DNA from: Haliclona indistincta | Lineage: Eukaryota > Porifera > Demospongiae > Haplosclerida > Chalinidae | Assembly (NCBI GenBank): GCA_964017065.1 | Contig: OZ024785.1 | Span: 7,246,672-7,310,671 of the forward strand | Length of the DNA stretch: 64,000 nucleotides | Reading direction: 5' to 3' | In this document: piece by piece, positions 1-10,059 of the stretch | Position numbering within the stretch: the stretch's first letter is position 1 | How the letters are laid out: every line of letters starts with the position of its first letter | Position numbers and translations under genes: made by a program | The notes under the pieces: model-generated | The model's database searches: none | Seen by the model: only the letters and a program-made list of their open reading frames with translations | What the model was told of the DNA's origin: nothing

Positions 1-1707
1 TCAAGTATTACAATACCATTAGGTGCTTGTATGTCACAAGACAATAACACTAAACATTTCTATACTGGACGCTGCCCTACCACATACCGGTACCAAAACC
101 CACTTTTACTTTCTTCAGATGGTATTCCAGATTCTTCATTGAATACAACACCAATTCATGATCTCTTTCTATCTCAAAACATCAACAACATGACATGTGG
201 TCCACACCGAGAGGGTAAACTATGTGGCAAGTGTACTGAGGGATATGGTGTTGCTTTTAATAGCCCCAACTTCATCTGTGTACCATGTGAGTCTTATGCT
301 GGTGCAGTCATGTTTGTGTTTCTGGGCATCTTACCTGTGTTTGTCATGATGACAATACTTGCTGTTCTACATATCAACATTACCGATGGCTACTTAAATG
401 GCTTTATTCTGTACAGTCAACTTATAACACTACAGTTTCCTGGGCTTGGGTACCAATCGTGGGTGTTTAGTAGTGTGTATATAGATCTAAATGCATTTAC
501 ACTCTTAATTGGAATAACATCATTCTATAGCATATGGAACCTCAATTTTCTCATAGTGTATCCACCATTTTGCATACCTCATGTGGAGACAGCTGCTGCT
601 GCTATTGGCCTACAGTATGTGATGGCTTTCTGTCCTCTAGTGTTCATTGCAGTTACCTATACCTGGATTGAACTCTATGGCCGTGGCTACAAATTTGTTT
701 ATCTTGTTACCAAAGTACCTCACAAGATACTAGCACGATTCTGGCAAAAATTCAATATACAACCGTCACTAATTGATACTTATGCTGGCTTGCTTGTTTT
801 ATCGTTCATGCGCTTTCTTGCTGTATCAGTCAAAACACTTCAATTCACTTTTGTCGTTGATTTTTTTGTCAATGATACCAAAAAAGAAGCAGCTTTTTAT
901 TATGATGCCAGCATGCCCTACTTTGGCCTGCCTCATGGTCTGCTTGGTACCTTTGGTTTACTGTGTCTAGTCTTGTTTGTGTTTCCTCTAATAATCACCT
1001 TCTTGTTCTATCATCTCAAAACCTTCCAAAAGTGTTTGTCATTGTGCAAGCTGGACAGACCTGGTCTTCATGCACTAGTGGATGCTTATCAGGGCTGCTT
1101 TAAAAACAGTGCCAGCGATGGTGTAGAGAGGAGGTTCTTTGCTGGAATTTATCTACTCTTTCGTGTATACATTATTGTTATTGGTCTTGGGAGCTATTTT
1201 GCCAGATCCTATAATACTGCTGCTAATCTATTAGGTATACTAATCTTAGAGGGTTCTTTGAGTTTTATAATGGCAGGATTGGTTGTTCTGCTGAGACCTT
1301 ACAAAAGGACAGTTCACAATGTCATTGACTTTTTCCTGTTCTTCTTCATGTCACTGATTGCTGCTCTTTCCATAATACCGCTTTCATCACTTTTTTTGGG
1401 ACATTTTGTATCATATTTGCCTGCAGCAGTCCTTTTCTTTTATATCATTTTCAAGCTAGTGAAATTCTGTTGCGTTTGTGTAAGATCAAGACATTCAAAA
1501 AGGCTCAAGAAAACAGACAAGACAGAACCTTTAATAAACCCACAGAGTACTGAATCTGCAGAGGCTCCTCGTCATGTTGGTCATTCAGATGTTGTTCTTT
1601 CAAGCTACATAGCTGATGACATGTTTGCTGATCGTATGCTAAATCCAAGTGAATATATTATAGAGGAACACACTCATCAAATTGAAGATGATATTGATAA
1701 CCTATAA
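1..1707 (+). CDS. Beta-helix/multi-pass surface protein, paralogue A (5' end outside window)
   Basis: This is the C-terminal part of a large surface protein, cut by the window edge. The reading frame is open from base 1, and bases 1-30 match the codons just before the same point in paralogue B (near 5531), so the Met at 31 is internal. What is visible is a Cys-rich juxtamembrane motif (HREGKLCGKCTEGYG), about eight to ten hydrophobic segments, a basic inner stretch (RSRHSKRLKK) and an acidic cytoplasmic tail with SSYIADDMFADRMLNPSEY. It is nearly identical to B in the membrane core but differs in the loop around 478-535. No intron is seen. The 3' flank (1708-1800) also matches that of B. Function is unknown; a receptor or channel-like role is a guess. 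Confidence 0.85.
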   Translation, partial: SSITIPLGACMSQDNNTKHFYTGRCPTTYRYQNPLLLSSDGIPDSSLNTTPIHDLFLSQNINNMTCGPHREGKLCGKCTEGYGVAFNSPNFICVPCESYAGAVMFVFLGILPVFVMMTILAVLHINITDGYLNGFILYSQLITLQFPGLGYQSWVFSSVYIDLNAFTLLIGITSFYSIWNLNFLIVYPPFCIPHVETAAAAIGLQYVMAFCPLVFIAVTYTWIELYGRGYKFVYLVTKVPHKILARFWQKFNIQPSLIDTYAGLLVLSFMRFLAVSVKTLQFTFVVDFFVNDTKKEAAFYYDASMPYFGLPHGLLGTFGLLCLVLFVFPLIITFLFYHLKTFQKCLSLCKLDRPGLHALVDAYQGCFKNSASDGVERRFFAGIYLLFRVYIIVIGLGSYFARSYNTAANLLGILILEGSLSFIMAGLVVLLRPYKRTVHNVIDFFLFFFMSLIAALSIIPLSSLFLGHFVSYLPAAVLFFYIIFKLVKFCCVCVRSRHSKRLKKTDKTEPLINPQSTESAEAPRHVGHSDVVLSSYIADDMFADRMLNPSEYIIEEHTHQIEDDIDNL

Positions 1708-2059
1708 ATAATTATATTATACATGTTAGTGTAGCTACCTATTTCTTTGTCTAACCTATATTTAGTTGCTGAAACCAAGTTTTACTGAACTATTACTTTT
1801 AAATTATGACCACTGAGTTCAAATTGCGTTGAACCGATAAAAGGTTGATTTAACAGCTTTGTTGATACTGTTCCAATGGTGGGGTCAAAGGTCAGTTGCT
1901 TAGATAGACTAATTGTTTTTCCTGATAACATTTTGCGCATGTGATCTGTTGGTTGCACTTTTGCTGAGTTTTTACTCCACGAACAAAAGGTAAGAGCTTG
2001 GTCAGCACAAAGCCACCCTCTGATTTGAACTTAACATAATATAAATTCGACTCATTTGC
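1708..2059. other. Spacer after paralogue A with retrotransposon-edge remnant
   Basis: No gene is seen. Bases 1708-1800 resemble the 3' flank of paralogue B (7249-7330). Bases 1811-1920 contain a segment also found at 8419-8532 and 9620-9712, where it adjoins reverse-transcriptase remnants, so it is probably the edge of the same retrotransposon fragment. Confidence 0.55.
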
Positions 2060-2720
2060 ACTTTGTACTTTGGTCTTGGTAGAGGAGGAGACCTCTCCGG
2101 CAATAGTACAGAATACAGAATTCAGTAAGATGCCATAGCAACAGCTATACGAACACGATTGGAGGAGGAGGTGCATTCATAACCTTTGCTACTCATCATG
2201 AGAGCCATCCGCATGACAACACAGTCACAATTTCTTGTTGTGAGTTCACTGACAATAAAGCAGACATTAGAGGAGGCATAGCTACTGAGATCATCTACAA
2301 TCAAGACATAAACACACCAGCTACCAGAAATAGAACTGGCTCTTATTGACACCTATGCTGGTTTGCTTGTTTATCGCACATGTGCTTTCTAGAAGTGTCA
2401 GTGAAACTGCTGCAGCACATTAAGGTTATACCAGCAGCTCTTTCAAATGAAACCAGTGAAATTGCATTCTATTACAATGCTAATCTTCCTGGCCTCAAAC
2501 ATAATGTAACAGAACTATACCAGTGAATTAACTATTTTTGTATCTCCATATAGCTTGTGGTCACAATCAATGATGCCACTAGTAATTTAATCATAACTAT
2601 ATGATTTGACCTGATAGATAAAACAGTATGAGACATAGTATCTGTCTCTCATCAACTCCCATCTTTATCTTTCATACAGCACTTCAACTACTGCATTTTG
2701 GAAGGTTTTTTGAATGCCAT
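2060..2720 (+). pseudogene. Decayed fourth copy of the beta-helix/multi-pass family (C-type)
   Basis: Three pieces of a C-like gene lie in order but with large deletions. Bases 2063-2095 match the GLGRGGG-coding region (near 10831). Bases 2110-2330 match the ectodomain near 11000-11220. Bases 2333-2490 match the membrane region near 13160-13320 (LIDTYAGL, then SNETSEIAFYY). From about 2505 the sequence follows the 3' flank of C (14171 onward). Frames are broken and most of the gene is missing, so it cannot encode a product. It shows that at least four copies once stood here. Confidence 0.8.
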
Positions 2721-2859
2721 GGTCCGTCATGCAACGCATTGAACCACTTCACTTTGTACATGGAGTTCAAAGACTCACAACACTTCAAGAAGCACTCTGC
2801 TGGTACAAGTAGATCTCCTGATCCAGCTGCAGGGACAACTGTCCTATCGCCATAAAAAT

Positions 2860-3210
2860 ACTATTTTTACTTTACTAATAAATCAGTATCATGGTCAATA
2901 TTATGATTTTACATCATCATGGGACTTATCTAAGCTGCTACGAGCCTTGCTCTTTAAACGTAAACACTTCCGTTTAGGTTTACTCGAGTTTACTATGAAC
3001 ACAAGATTTCGCTCTTGAATGCACTTTCAAGGAACCGTGACCTGAACTTTCACTCAGTACCAATTGGCATGATAACAGATTTAACTTACACTGCTACATT
3101 ATAAATCCCTCAGTGCCTTGCCTGTCGCTAAAAAAAGCCTGCACGTCTTTCTTTGGTTTGGAACGTTGCTGCAATTGGGAGGAGCTAGTTAGTCTAGCTG
3201 TAGATCAAAC
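2860..3210 (+). promoter_or_regulatory. Promoter region of paralogue B, with TATA-like box
   Basis: A TATAAA at 3100-3105 lies about 110 bp before the start codon of B. The segment from about 2850 is repeated before paralogue C (9740-10059; TATAAA at 9940-9945) and partly at 8560-8830. Promoter and N-terminal coding region were therefore duplicated together. Assignment as a core promoter is inference. Confidence 0.5.
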
Positions 3211-6200
3211 ATGACTTGTCTTCACGTACGCGTGTTAGTGACTGTGTGGCTTGGTCTATCAGCAGTCGTCCCTTGTTATTGCAGTCAATGGCTACATCAG
3301 ATCTATGTGGACAGCAGCCAGACTGGTGTCAATGATTCCTCCTGCTGGGAGGGAGGCTACTCCACTCCCTGTCTCTCTCTCAACCTGGCTCTCAAAGGAG
3401 CCCAACACTACAACCATTCTACTGCTATTCTCCTCCAACCAGGAGAACACCATCTGCACAGCGGCAGTGAGACTCAGCTCAGGAACATGCTCCAGCTAGC
3501 CATTGTGGGTAATGGCAGTGAAGGTGATGTAGTCATTACATGTCAGCCATTAGCTGGTCTAGCATTCTTCCAGTCAGAGAGTATAGAACTGAGAAATGTT
3601 AGTATGATAGGCTGTGGGGCACTACAGAATAGTACCAGTATAAATTCAAAAACCGATTCGATTCATTATCTTCAAGTACATGTTGCTGTACAATTTGACG
3701 GTTGTAGGGATGTCAGTATGCATTTTGTGCAAATGAATCGATCCACTGGATTGGGAATTGCTATTTACAACTCTGTTGGTATGATCCACATTGATAATTG
3801 TTACTTTCTACAAAATGGCAAGTCACTTGAATCATATGGAGGTGGTGGATTGACAATAGAATTTTCATATGCACACTCGTCTGCTAATCTTTCCATTGTG
3901 TCTACTGTTTTTGAAGAAAATATGGCTAGTAGCGGTAACTTTTCAGCTCTGACTCCAAGCAGCAATCCTGGGAGTTACTTTGGTCTTGGTAGAGGAGGAG
4001 GCCTCTCAATAGTGCTCAGAGAAGGAGCAGCCAACAACATTGTTCAACTCAGTGGAGTTAGACTAGAGAGGAACACAGCTCAGTACGGAGGTGGACTATA
4101 TCTTGCCTTATATGGTAATACTATTAATAACACTATTGCTATAGACAGCTGTGATGTAATGGGCAATAAAGCTATCTTATCAGTGGTGGACATAGTGACG
4201 TCGAGTGGTGGTGGGGGAATATTTGTAGCATTTCCACCAAGCAAATCAATGTCAAGCATGAGTAATGCCATAAATATTTCTACAACACAGTTTACATCAA
4301 ACGTGGCTAGTTATGGAGGTGGATTCGGTGTTGAAATTCATAATGAATTACCATCTAACTCGCTTTTGGTGGAAAATTGCACTTTTAGGTACAATTCAGC
4401 ATTACAAGGATCCTCTGCTTACTTTTATCAAGACAGCAACAGATATCTCTCAATGGACACAATGATTACCAAAACTACGTTTAGTAATGGCCAGTGCAGT
4501 GCTAGCATAATTACTCAATTTGCATTGCCATGTTCTGGAAATGTTTATCTTCAACGGTATTCTCTTCTTCTCAATGACACGATTATACTGAGAGACAATG
4601 GTTTGTCTGGTTTAACAATGTCATCATCTCATGTTGAGCTCTTGCCAGGAACACAACTACACTTCATCAACAACACTGCTCTTGAAGGAGCTGGCCTTCA
4701 TCTGGTGGACTGCAGTGCAGTTACTGTGAGCAACAACTCAGCAATCTACTTTGACTCAAATAACGCAGCAATGAAGGGAGGTGCTATTCATGCTGAGAAT
4801 TGTGGTATTAACCAAAATGGTGGTAGTCAGTGTTTTGTTAGGCATGGTAACAAAGATCTTCATCCTGACAACTGGGAAGTTAACTTCACTTTTGTAAATA
4901 ATACTGCATCGGGTATCAAGAACTCTATACACGTAAACTCTATTCGTCCTTGCATTTGGACTGGCAGAAACTATTTTGTTGAGCAAACATTTTGTTGGAA
5001 AAGGTGGAGTTATGATGGACAGGAGGGAAGATGTCTCTCACAGCTGCAGTCTGATCCTGCATTTGTCAACACTAGTGCTATTGGTAATATCACAGTATTT
5101 CCTGGTGAGACCATAAACCTGATGAACGTGAAAGTGACTGACGACTGGGGAAGAGACATGAATCAGTCTTCTCTTGAAATTGAGGTATTGTCAGGTCCTG
5201 TGCTATTGCAGTCGAGACGGAGTGATCCCGGTAAAAAAAGATTGACTACACAAGCACAGTCGATAACTTTACTGGCTGCTGATTGTAGTATGACATATTA
5301 TCAACAGAATTCAGTGCTATCCATAGGTCCAAGTCGTTTATCAGGAATAGTAAATGTGCAATTTAAATCTTGTAACAAACCTTCTTTCTCACTAAATGAC
5401 GCGATATGTTCAAAACAAGACGGTTGCTTGCAAAGTATCCAAGATGATTATAGCTCTTGTTCAAATGGATTGGAATGTACCTATGACTTCTTTGGTCGCG
5501 AACATTGCAAATTTTGTCCGTACACATCAACTATTGTAATACCGTTAGGTGCTTGTATGTCACAAGACAATAACACTAAACATCTCTATAGTGGTTTCTG
5601 CCCTACCACATACCGGTACCAAAACCCACCTTTATTATCTTCAGATAGTACTCTAAATTCTTCATTGAATACAACACAGATTCGTGATCTCTTTTCATCT
5701 GAAAACTTTAGCAACATGACATGTGGTCCGCACCGAGAGGGTAAACTATGTGGCAGATGCACTGAGGGATATGGTGTGGCTTTTAATAGCCCCAACTTCA
5801 TCTGTGTACCATGTGAGTCTTATGCTGGTGCAGTCATCTTTGTGTTTCTGGGCATCTTACCTGTGTTTGTCATGATGACAATACTTGCTGTTCTACATAT
5901 CAACATCACCGATGGCTACTTAAATGGCTTTATTCTGTACAGTCAACTTGTAACTCTACAGTTTCCTGGGCTTGGGTACCCATCGTGGGTGTTTAGTAGT
6001 GTGTATGGAGGTAGTATTACCCCATATATATTCACAATCTTTGTTGGAATATCATCAATCTATAGTATATGGAACCTCAATTTTCTCACAGTGTATCCAT
6101 CATTTTGCATACCTCATGTGGAGACAGCTGCTGCTGCTATTGGCCTACAGTATGTGATGGCTTTCTGTCCTCTAGTATTCATTGCAGTTACCTATACCTG

Positions 6201-7248
6201 GATTGAACTCTACAGCCGTGGCTACAAGTTTGTTTATCTTGTTACCAAAGTACCTCACAAGATACTAGCACGATTCTGGCAAAAATTCAATATACAACCG
6301 TCACTAATTGATACTTATGCTGGCTTGCTTGTTTTATCGTTCATGCGCTTTCTTGCTGTATCAGTCAAAACACTCCAATACACTTTTGTCGTTGATTTCT
6401 TTGTCAATGACAGCAAAAAAGAACTAGCTTTTTACTATGATGCCAGCATGCCCTACTTTGGCCTGCCTCATGGTCTGCTAGGTATCTTTGGTTTACTGTG
6501 TCTAGTCTTGTTTGTGTTTCCTCTAATAATCACTTTCTTATTCTATCATCTCAAAGTCTTCCATAAGTGTTTGTCAGTGTGCAAGCTGGACAGACCTGGT
6601 CTTCATGCTCTAGTGGATGCTTATCAGGGCTGCTTTAAAAACAGTGCCAGCGATGGTGTGGAGAGGAGGTTCTTTGCTGGAATTTATCTACTCTTTCGTG
6701 CATACATTATTGTTATTGGTCTTGGAAGCTATTTTGCCAGATCCTATAATACTGCTGCTAATCTATTAGGTATACTAATCTTAGAGGGTTCTTTGAGTTT
6801 TATAATGGCAGGATTGGTTGTTCTGCTGAGACCTTACAAAAGGACAGTTCACAATGTCATTGACTTTTTCCTATTCTTCTTCATGTCACTGATTGCTGCT
6901 CTTTCCATAATATCAATGCTTTCATCACTTTTTTTGGGACATTTTGTATCATATTTGCCTGCAGTGGTCCTTCTTTTTTATCTCATGTTCAAGCTAGTGA
7001 AATTCTGTTGCATTTGTGTAAGATCAAGACAAAGGCTCAAGAAAACAAACAAGACAGATAAAAATGAACCTTCAATAAGTACTGAATCCGCTTCAGAGGC
7101 TCCTCGTCATGTTGGTCATTCAAGTGTTGTTCTTTCAAGCTACATAGCTGATGACATTTTTGCTGATCGTATGCTAAATCCAAGTGAATATATTATAGAG
7201 GAACACACTCACTATCATCAAATTGACGATGATACTGATAACCCATAA
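3211..7248 (+). CDS. Beta-helix/multi-pass surface protein, paralogue B (1345 aa, intronless)
   Basis: A complete single-exon gene. Residues 1-24 form a signal peptide (LVTVWLGLSAVVPCYC). Residues 25 to about 855 form the ectodomain. It opens with a pectate-lyase-like segment (SSCWEGGYSTPCLSLNLAL) and continues with glycine triplets (YGGGGL, RGGGL, YGGGLYL, SYGGGFG) and many N-glycosylation sites, the pattern of a right-handed parallel beta-helix. A Cys-rich motif (HREGKLCGRCTEGYG, about 845-870) leads into eight to ten membrane segments, then a basic stretch and an acidic tail with ADDIFADRMLNPSEY. The start is set by the signal peptide and by alignment with C. The N-terminal third is nearly identical to C and the membrane half to A, so B looks like a mosaic. 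Role unknown. Confidence 0.92.
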   Translation: MTCLHVRVLVTVWLGLSAVVPCYCSQWLHQIYVDSSQTGVNDSSCWEGGYSTPCLSLNLALKGAQHYNHSTAILLQPGEHHLHSGSETQLRNMLQLAIVGNGSEGDVVITCQPLAGLAFFQSESIELRNVSMIGCGALQNSTSINSKTDSIHYLQVHVAVQFDGCRDVSMHFVQMNRSTGLGIAIYNSVGMIHIDNCYFLQNGKSLESYGGGGLTIEFSYAHSSANLSIVSTVFEENMASSGNFSALTPSSNPGSYFGLGRGGGLSIVLREGAANNIVQLSGVRLERNTAQYGGGLYLALYGNTINNTIAIDSCDVMGNKAILSVVDIVTSSGGGGIFVAFPPSKSMSSMSNAINISTTQFTSNVASYGGGFGVEIHNELPSNSLLVENCTFRYNSALQGSSAYFYQDSNRYLSMDTMITKTTFSNGQCSASIITQFALPCSGNVYLQRYSLLLNDTIILRDNGLSGLTMSSSHVELLPGTQLHFINNTALEGAGLHLVDCSAVTVSNNSAIYFDSNNAAMKGGAIHAENCGINQNGGSQCFVRHGNKDLHPDNWEVNFTFVNNTASGIKNSIHVNSIRPCIWTGRNYFVEQTFCWKRWSYDGQEGRCLSQLQSDPAFVNTSAIGNITVFPGETINLMNVKVTDDWGRDMNQSSLEIEVLSGPVLLQSRRSDPGKKRLTTQAQSITLLAADCSMTYYQQNSVLSIGPSRLSGIVNVQFKSCNKPSFSLNDAICSKQDGCLQSIQDDYSSCSNGLECTYDFFGREHCKFCPYTSTIVIPLGACMSQDNNTKHLYSGFCPTTYRYQNPPLLSSDSTLNSSLNTTQIRDLFSSENFSNMTCGPHREGKLCGRCTEGYGVAFNSPNFICVPCESYAGAVIFVFLGILPVFVMMTILAVLHINITDGYLNGFILYSQLVTLQFPGLGYPSWVFSSVYGGSITPYIFTIFVGISSIYSIWNLNFLTVYPSFCIPHVETAAAAIGLQYVMAFCPLVFIAVTYTWIELYSRGYKFVYLVTKVPHKILARFWQKFNIQPSLIDTYAGLLVLSFMRFLAVSVKTLQYTFVVDFFVNDSKKELAFYYDASMPYFGLPHGLLGIFGLLCLVLFVFPLIITFLFYHLKVFHKCLSVCKLDRPGLHALVDAYQGCFKNSASDGVERRFFAGIYLLFRAYIIVIGLGSYFARSYNTAANLLGILILEGSLSFIMAGLVVLLRPYKRTVHNVIDFFLFFFMSLIAALSIISMLSSLFLGHFVSYLPAVVLLFYLMFKLVKFCCICVRSRQRLKKTNKTDKNEPSISTESASEAPRHVGHSSVVLSSYIADDIFADRMLNPSEYIIEEHTHYHQIDDDTDNP

Positions 7249-7384
7249 ATAATTTTATTACACATGTTAGTGTAGCTACCTATTTCTTTGTCTAACCTAT
7301 ATTTTTAGTTGCTGAAACTAAGTTTTTTTATTTTGGATAAACACAAAATAGTGACAAGCACTAATGCAAATGTGCAACCATTAC

Positions 7385-8470
7385 CTAATTATAATACCTA
7401 GCTAATTGTAACCTAAAAGATGATACAGAAGAAGAAGAAATAATACTAGTAGGTAAAGAATTCCAGATTGAAATAATATGAGGAAAAAAAGAAAAGGAAT
7501 AAGAATTAGTATTAGCAAATGGACGTACATACTGAGTAGACACAGCATTTGACGCCTGACAGCAAGACGTGGTACATGACAAGTCAGCAAACAATCTTCA
7601 TATGAAACATCCCAACTCTTCGTGCAGATTTTCAGAGCAAACTTTTTACCTCCCTCTAAATTGTGAATATGCTTTTGCAAATAAGGGTTCCACACGGGAA
7701 TAGCATACTCAAGATGTGGTCGAACGATTCCCAAGTAAAGAGCATCATTTGTAAAATTTTCGATAAAGCAATCCAACAAGACGTCTCGCCTTACTTGATA
7801 TTCGATCAATATGCATAGACCAAGAGAGGTTGTCAGTAAGAATAACGCCAAGATATTTATAACTGGTTACCCTTTCTATGGGCTCACCAAGCAAGAGCAT
7901 TGGCTCCACAAGTTGAGCCCTAGACTTTAGCCTAGATACAACCATGTATTTATACACTTGTTGCAGTTGAAGGCTAAATTGTTTTCATCTACCCAGTTAC
8001 AAACAATTTCAACCTCACTCTGGAGCTCCTTGTAATCTTCAGATGTATTTATAATCCTATACATAAGTAAGGCGTCAGCAAAGAGCGAAGATAAAGTATC
8101 AATAGAAACTGGCAGTGAGTCAAAGTCATTTACATAGATGAGAAACAATAGGGGACCCAAAACAGACCCCTGGAGACAACAACTACAGATGTCAGTGACC
8201 GCTGACCATTAACAACAACATATTGACGTCTGCCACACAAATATGAAGTAACCCACCTCAAAATGAATGAATTGATACCAGCATCAATTAGCTTCTTCAT
8301 AAGATATCTATGCAGGACTGAGTCAAACGCTTTCTTGATATCAAAAAATACAGCACAGATTTCCTTGTGATTATCTAAAGCTAAAGCCCAGTCGTTAAAT
8401 GTTTTCAGAAGACCACTAAGTTCAAATTCTGTTGAATCAATGAAAGCGGGTTGATTTTCACACCTTTGTG
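7385..8470 (-). pseudogene. Non-LTR retrotransposon reverse-transcriptase remnant
   Basis: Minus-strand translation gives, in order, a segment with FFDIKKAFDSVLH and WVTSYLCGRRQYVVVNGQRS (about 8440-8180), then GPLLFLIYVNDFDSLP and FADALLMYR (8160-8050), then VTSYKYLGVILTDNLSW (about 7870) and RPHLEYAIPVWNPY (about 7700). These are palm and thumb motifs of a non-LTR reverse transcriptase of the Jockey/CR1/L2 type. Frames shift near 8165, near 7945 and near 7770. The catalytic FADD motif reads FADA. It is dead, and lacks an endonuclease domain and the 5' part. Confidence 0.85.
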
Positions 8471-8857
8471 CATGTGTGATAGTGTTCCAATGGTGGGGTC
8501 AAAGGTCAGTTGCTTAGATAGATTAATTGTTTACCGCCATAAAGATACTATTTACCTACCACCATAAAAAATACTATTTACTTTACTAATAAAAATAATA
8601 TTTACTTTTACTAAGAAATCAGTATCATGGTCAATATTATGATTCTACATCATCATGGGACTCACCCCAGCTGCTACGAGCAGGCATCCGCAGCTGGCTG
8701 CAGAATCATTTGCTCGCTCTTTAAACGTAAACACTTCCGTTTAGGTTTACTACGAACACAAGAATACCATGTACCAGTTACTACTGTACTACATAGAACA
8801 GAAATCACTCTTGAATGCACTTTAAAGGAGTTAGTTTAACTATTTCACACTGGAACG
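8471..8857. repeat. Duplicated spacer: retroelement edge plus copy of the B/C upstream region
   Basis: Bases 8481-8532 repeat 1868-1920 and 9668-9712. Bases 8560-8850 repeat parts of the promoter-side sequence of B (2850-3030) and C (9720-9900), including an AT-rich stretch with three near-copies of a short ataaaaatactatttact-like motif. No gene is seen. Confidence 0.6.
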
Positions 8858-9700
8858 TATTGACGTCTGCCACACAAATATGAAGTAACCCACCTCAAAA
8901 CGAATGAATTGATACCAGCATCAATTAGGCCTAGTGTTGTTTTAGTAGCCAGATTCCATTTTAGTATTAGTATTAGTATTTTCCTCAGGATAAATTTATT
9001 CTAGTTTTAGTTTTAGTTATAGTAATCACTTTCATATGTTTTAGTTATAGTATTAGTATAGTATACTATAACACATTTAATTTGGTTTAGTTTTAGTACA
9101 CCAAATTGAATTGTAGTTTTGGTATAAAATTGGGCATTCTATACAAGTACATATGATTGTACAGTCACAAGTACTTTTTATTTTGCCTAAGAAATACTTC
9201 ACGCTCTAAGTTTAAATCTGTTAGTCGATTTCGCTTTCAGTTGTAGCTTCTCCTACTGTCGAAAAAACACGCTCTACTGGCTGGGGCTGAGGAAGCTGGA
9301 CACTAAAACTAAATGATAAAAAATTTTAGTTATGGCTTAGTTTGCAGTGACTTATAGTTCTAGTTTTAGTTTAGTACAGCCATGATTGATCTTTTAGTAT
9401 TAGTATTAGTTTAGTATACTAAAACAAAATACCCTCTAGTATAATGTGTTTTAGTTTTAGTATTAGTATACCAATACAACACTACAATTAGCTTCTGCAT
9501 AAGATATCTATGCGGGACTGAGTCAAACGCTATTTCTTGATATCAAAAAATACAGCACAGACTTCCTTGTGATTATCTAAAGCTAAAGCCCAGTCGTTAA
9601 ATGTTTTCAGAAGACCACTAATGTTGAATCAATGAAAGCGGGTTGATTTTCACACCTTTGTGCATGTGTGATAGTGTTGCAATGGTGGGGTCAAAGGTCA
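8858..9700 (-). pseudogene. Second reverse-transcriptase remnant, split by a hAT insertion
   Basis: Bases 8858-8928 and 9485-9700 are collinear with 8218-8291 and 8285-8520 of the first reverse-transcriptase remnant. The two halves are separated by the hAT relic at 8929-9484. The fragment covers only the first part of the palm region and cannot be functional. Confidence 0.8.
8929..9484 (-). mobile_element. hAT transposon relic with hATC dimerization-domain remnant
   Basis: The insert is flanked by a direct repeat, CAATTAG, at 8922-8928 and 9485-9491; the uninterrupted paralogous site reads CAATTAG once (8285-8291). The ends carry the inverted repeat TAGTGTTGT (8932 onward) and ACAACACTA (to 9484). 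On the minus strand at about 9290-9181 the frame reads PVERVFSTVGEATTESEID followed by stops and then SVKYFLGKI, which matches the conserved hAT C-terminal dimerization motif. The rest is mostly degenerate TTTTAGTATTAG repeats. It is a decayed, internally deleted copy. Confidence 0.78.
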
Positions 9701-10059
9701 GTTGCCTTGTTTACCGCCATAAAGATACTATTTACCTACCGCCATAAAAATACTATTTACTTTACTAATAAATCAGTATCATGGTCAATACATTATTATG
9801 ATTTTACATCATTATGGGACTCACCCCAGCTGCTACGAGCAGGCTTCCGCATCCGTTTAGGTTTAGGACCGGAGTTAGTTTAACTATTTCACATGAACTT
9901 TCAGTACCAGTTAATATGATTTAACTTACACTGCTACATTATAAATCTCTGCAGCCCTCAGTGACTTACCTGACGCTAAAAAAGCCTGCACGTCTTTCTT
10001 TGGTTTGCCAGGAACGTTGCTGCAATTGGGAGGAGCTAGTTAGTCTAGCTAGCTGTAAC

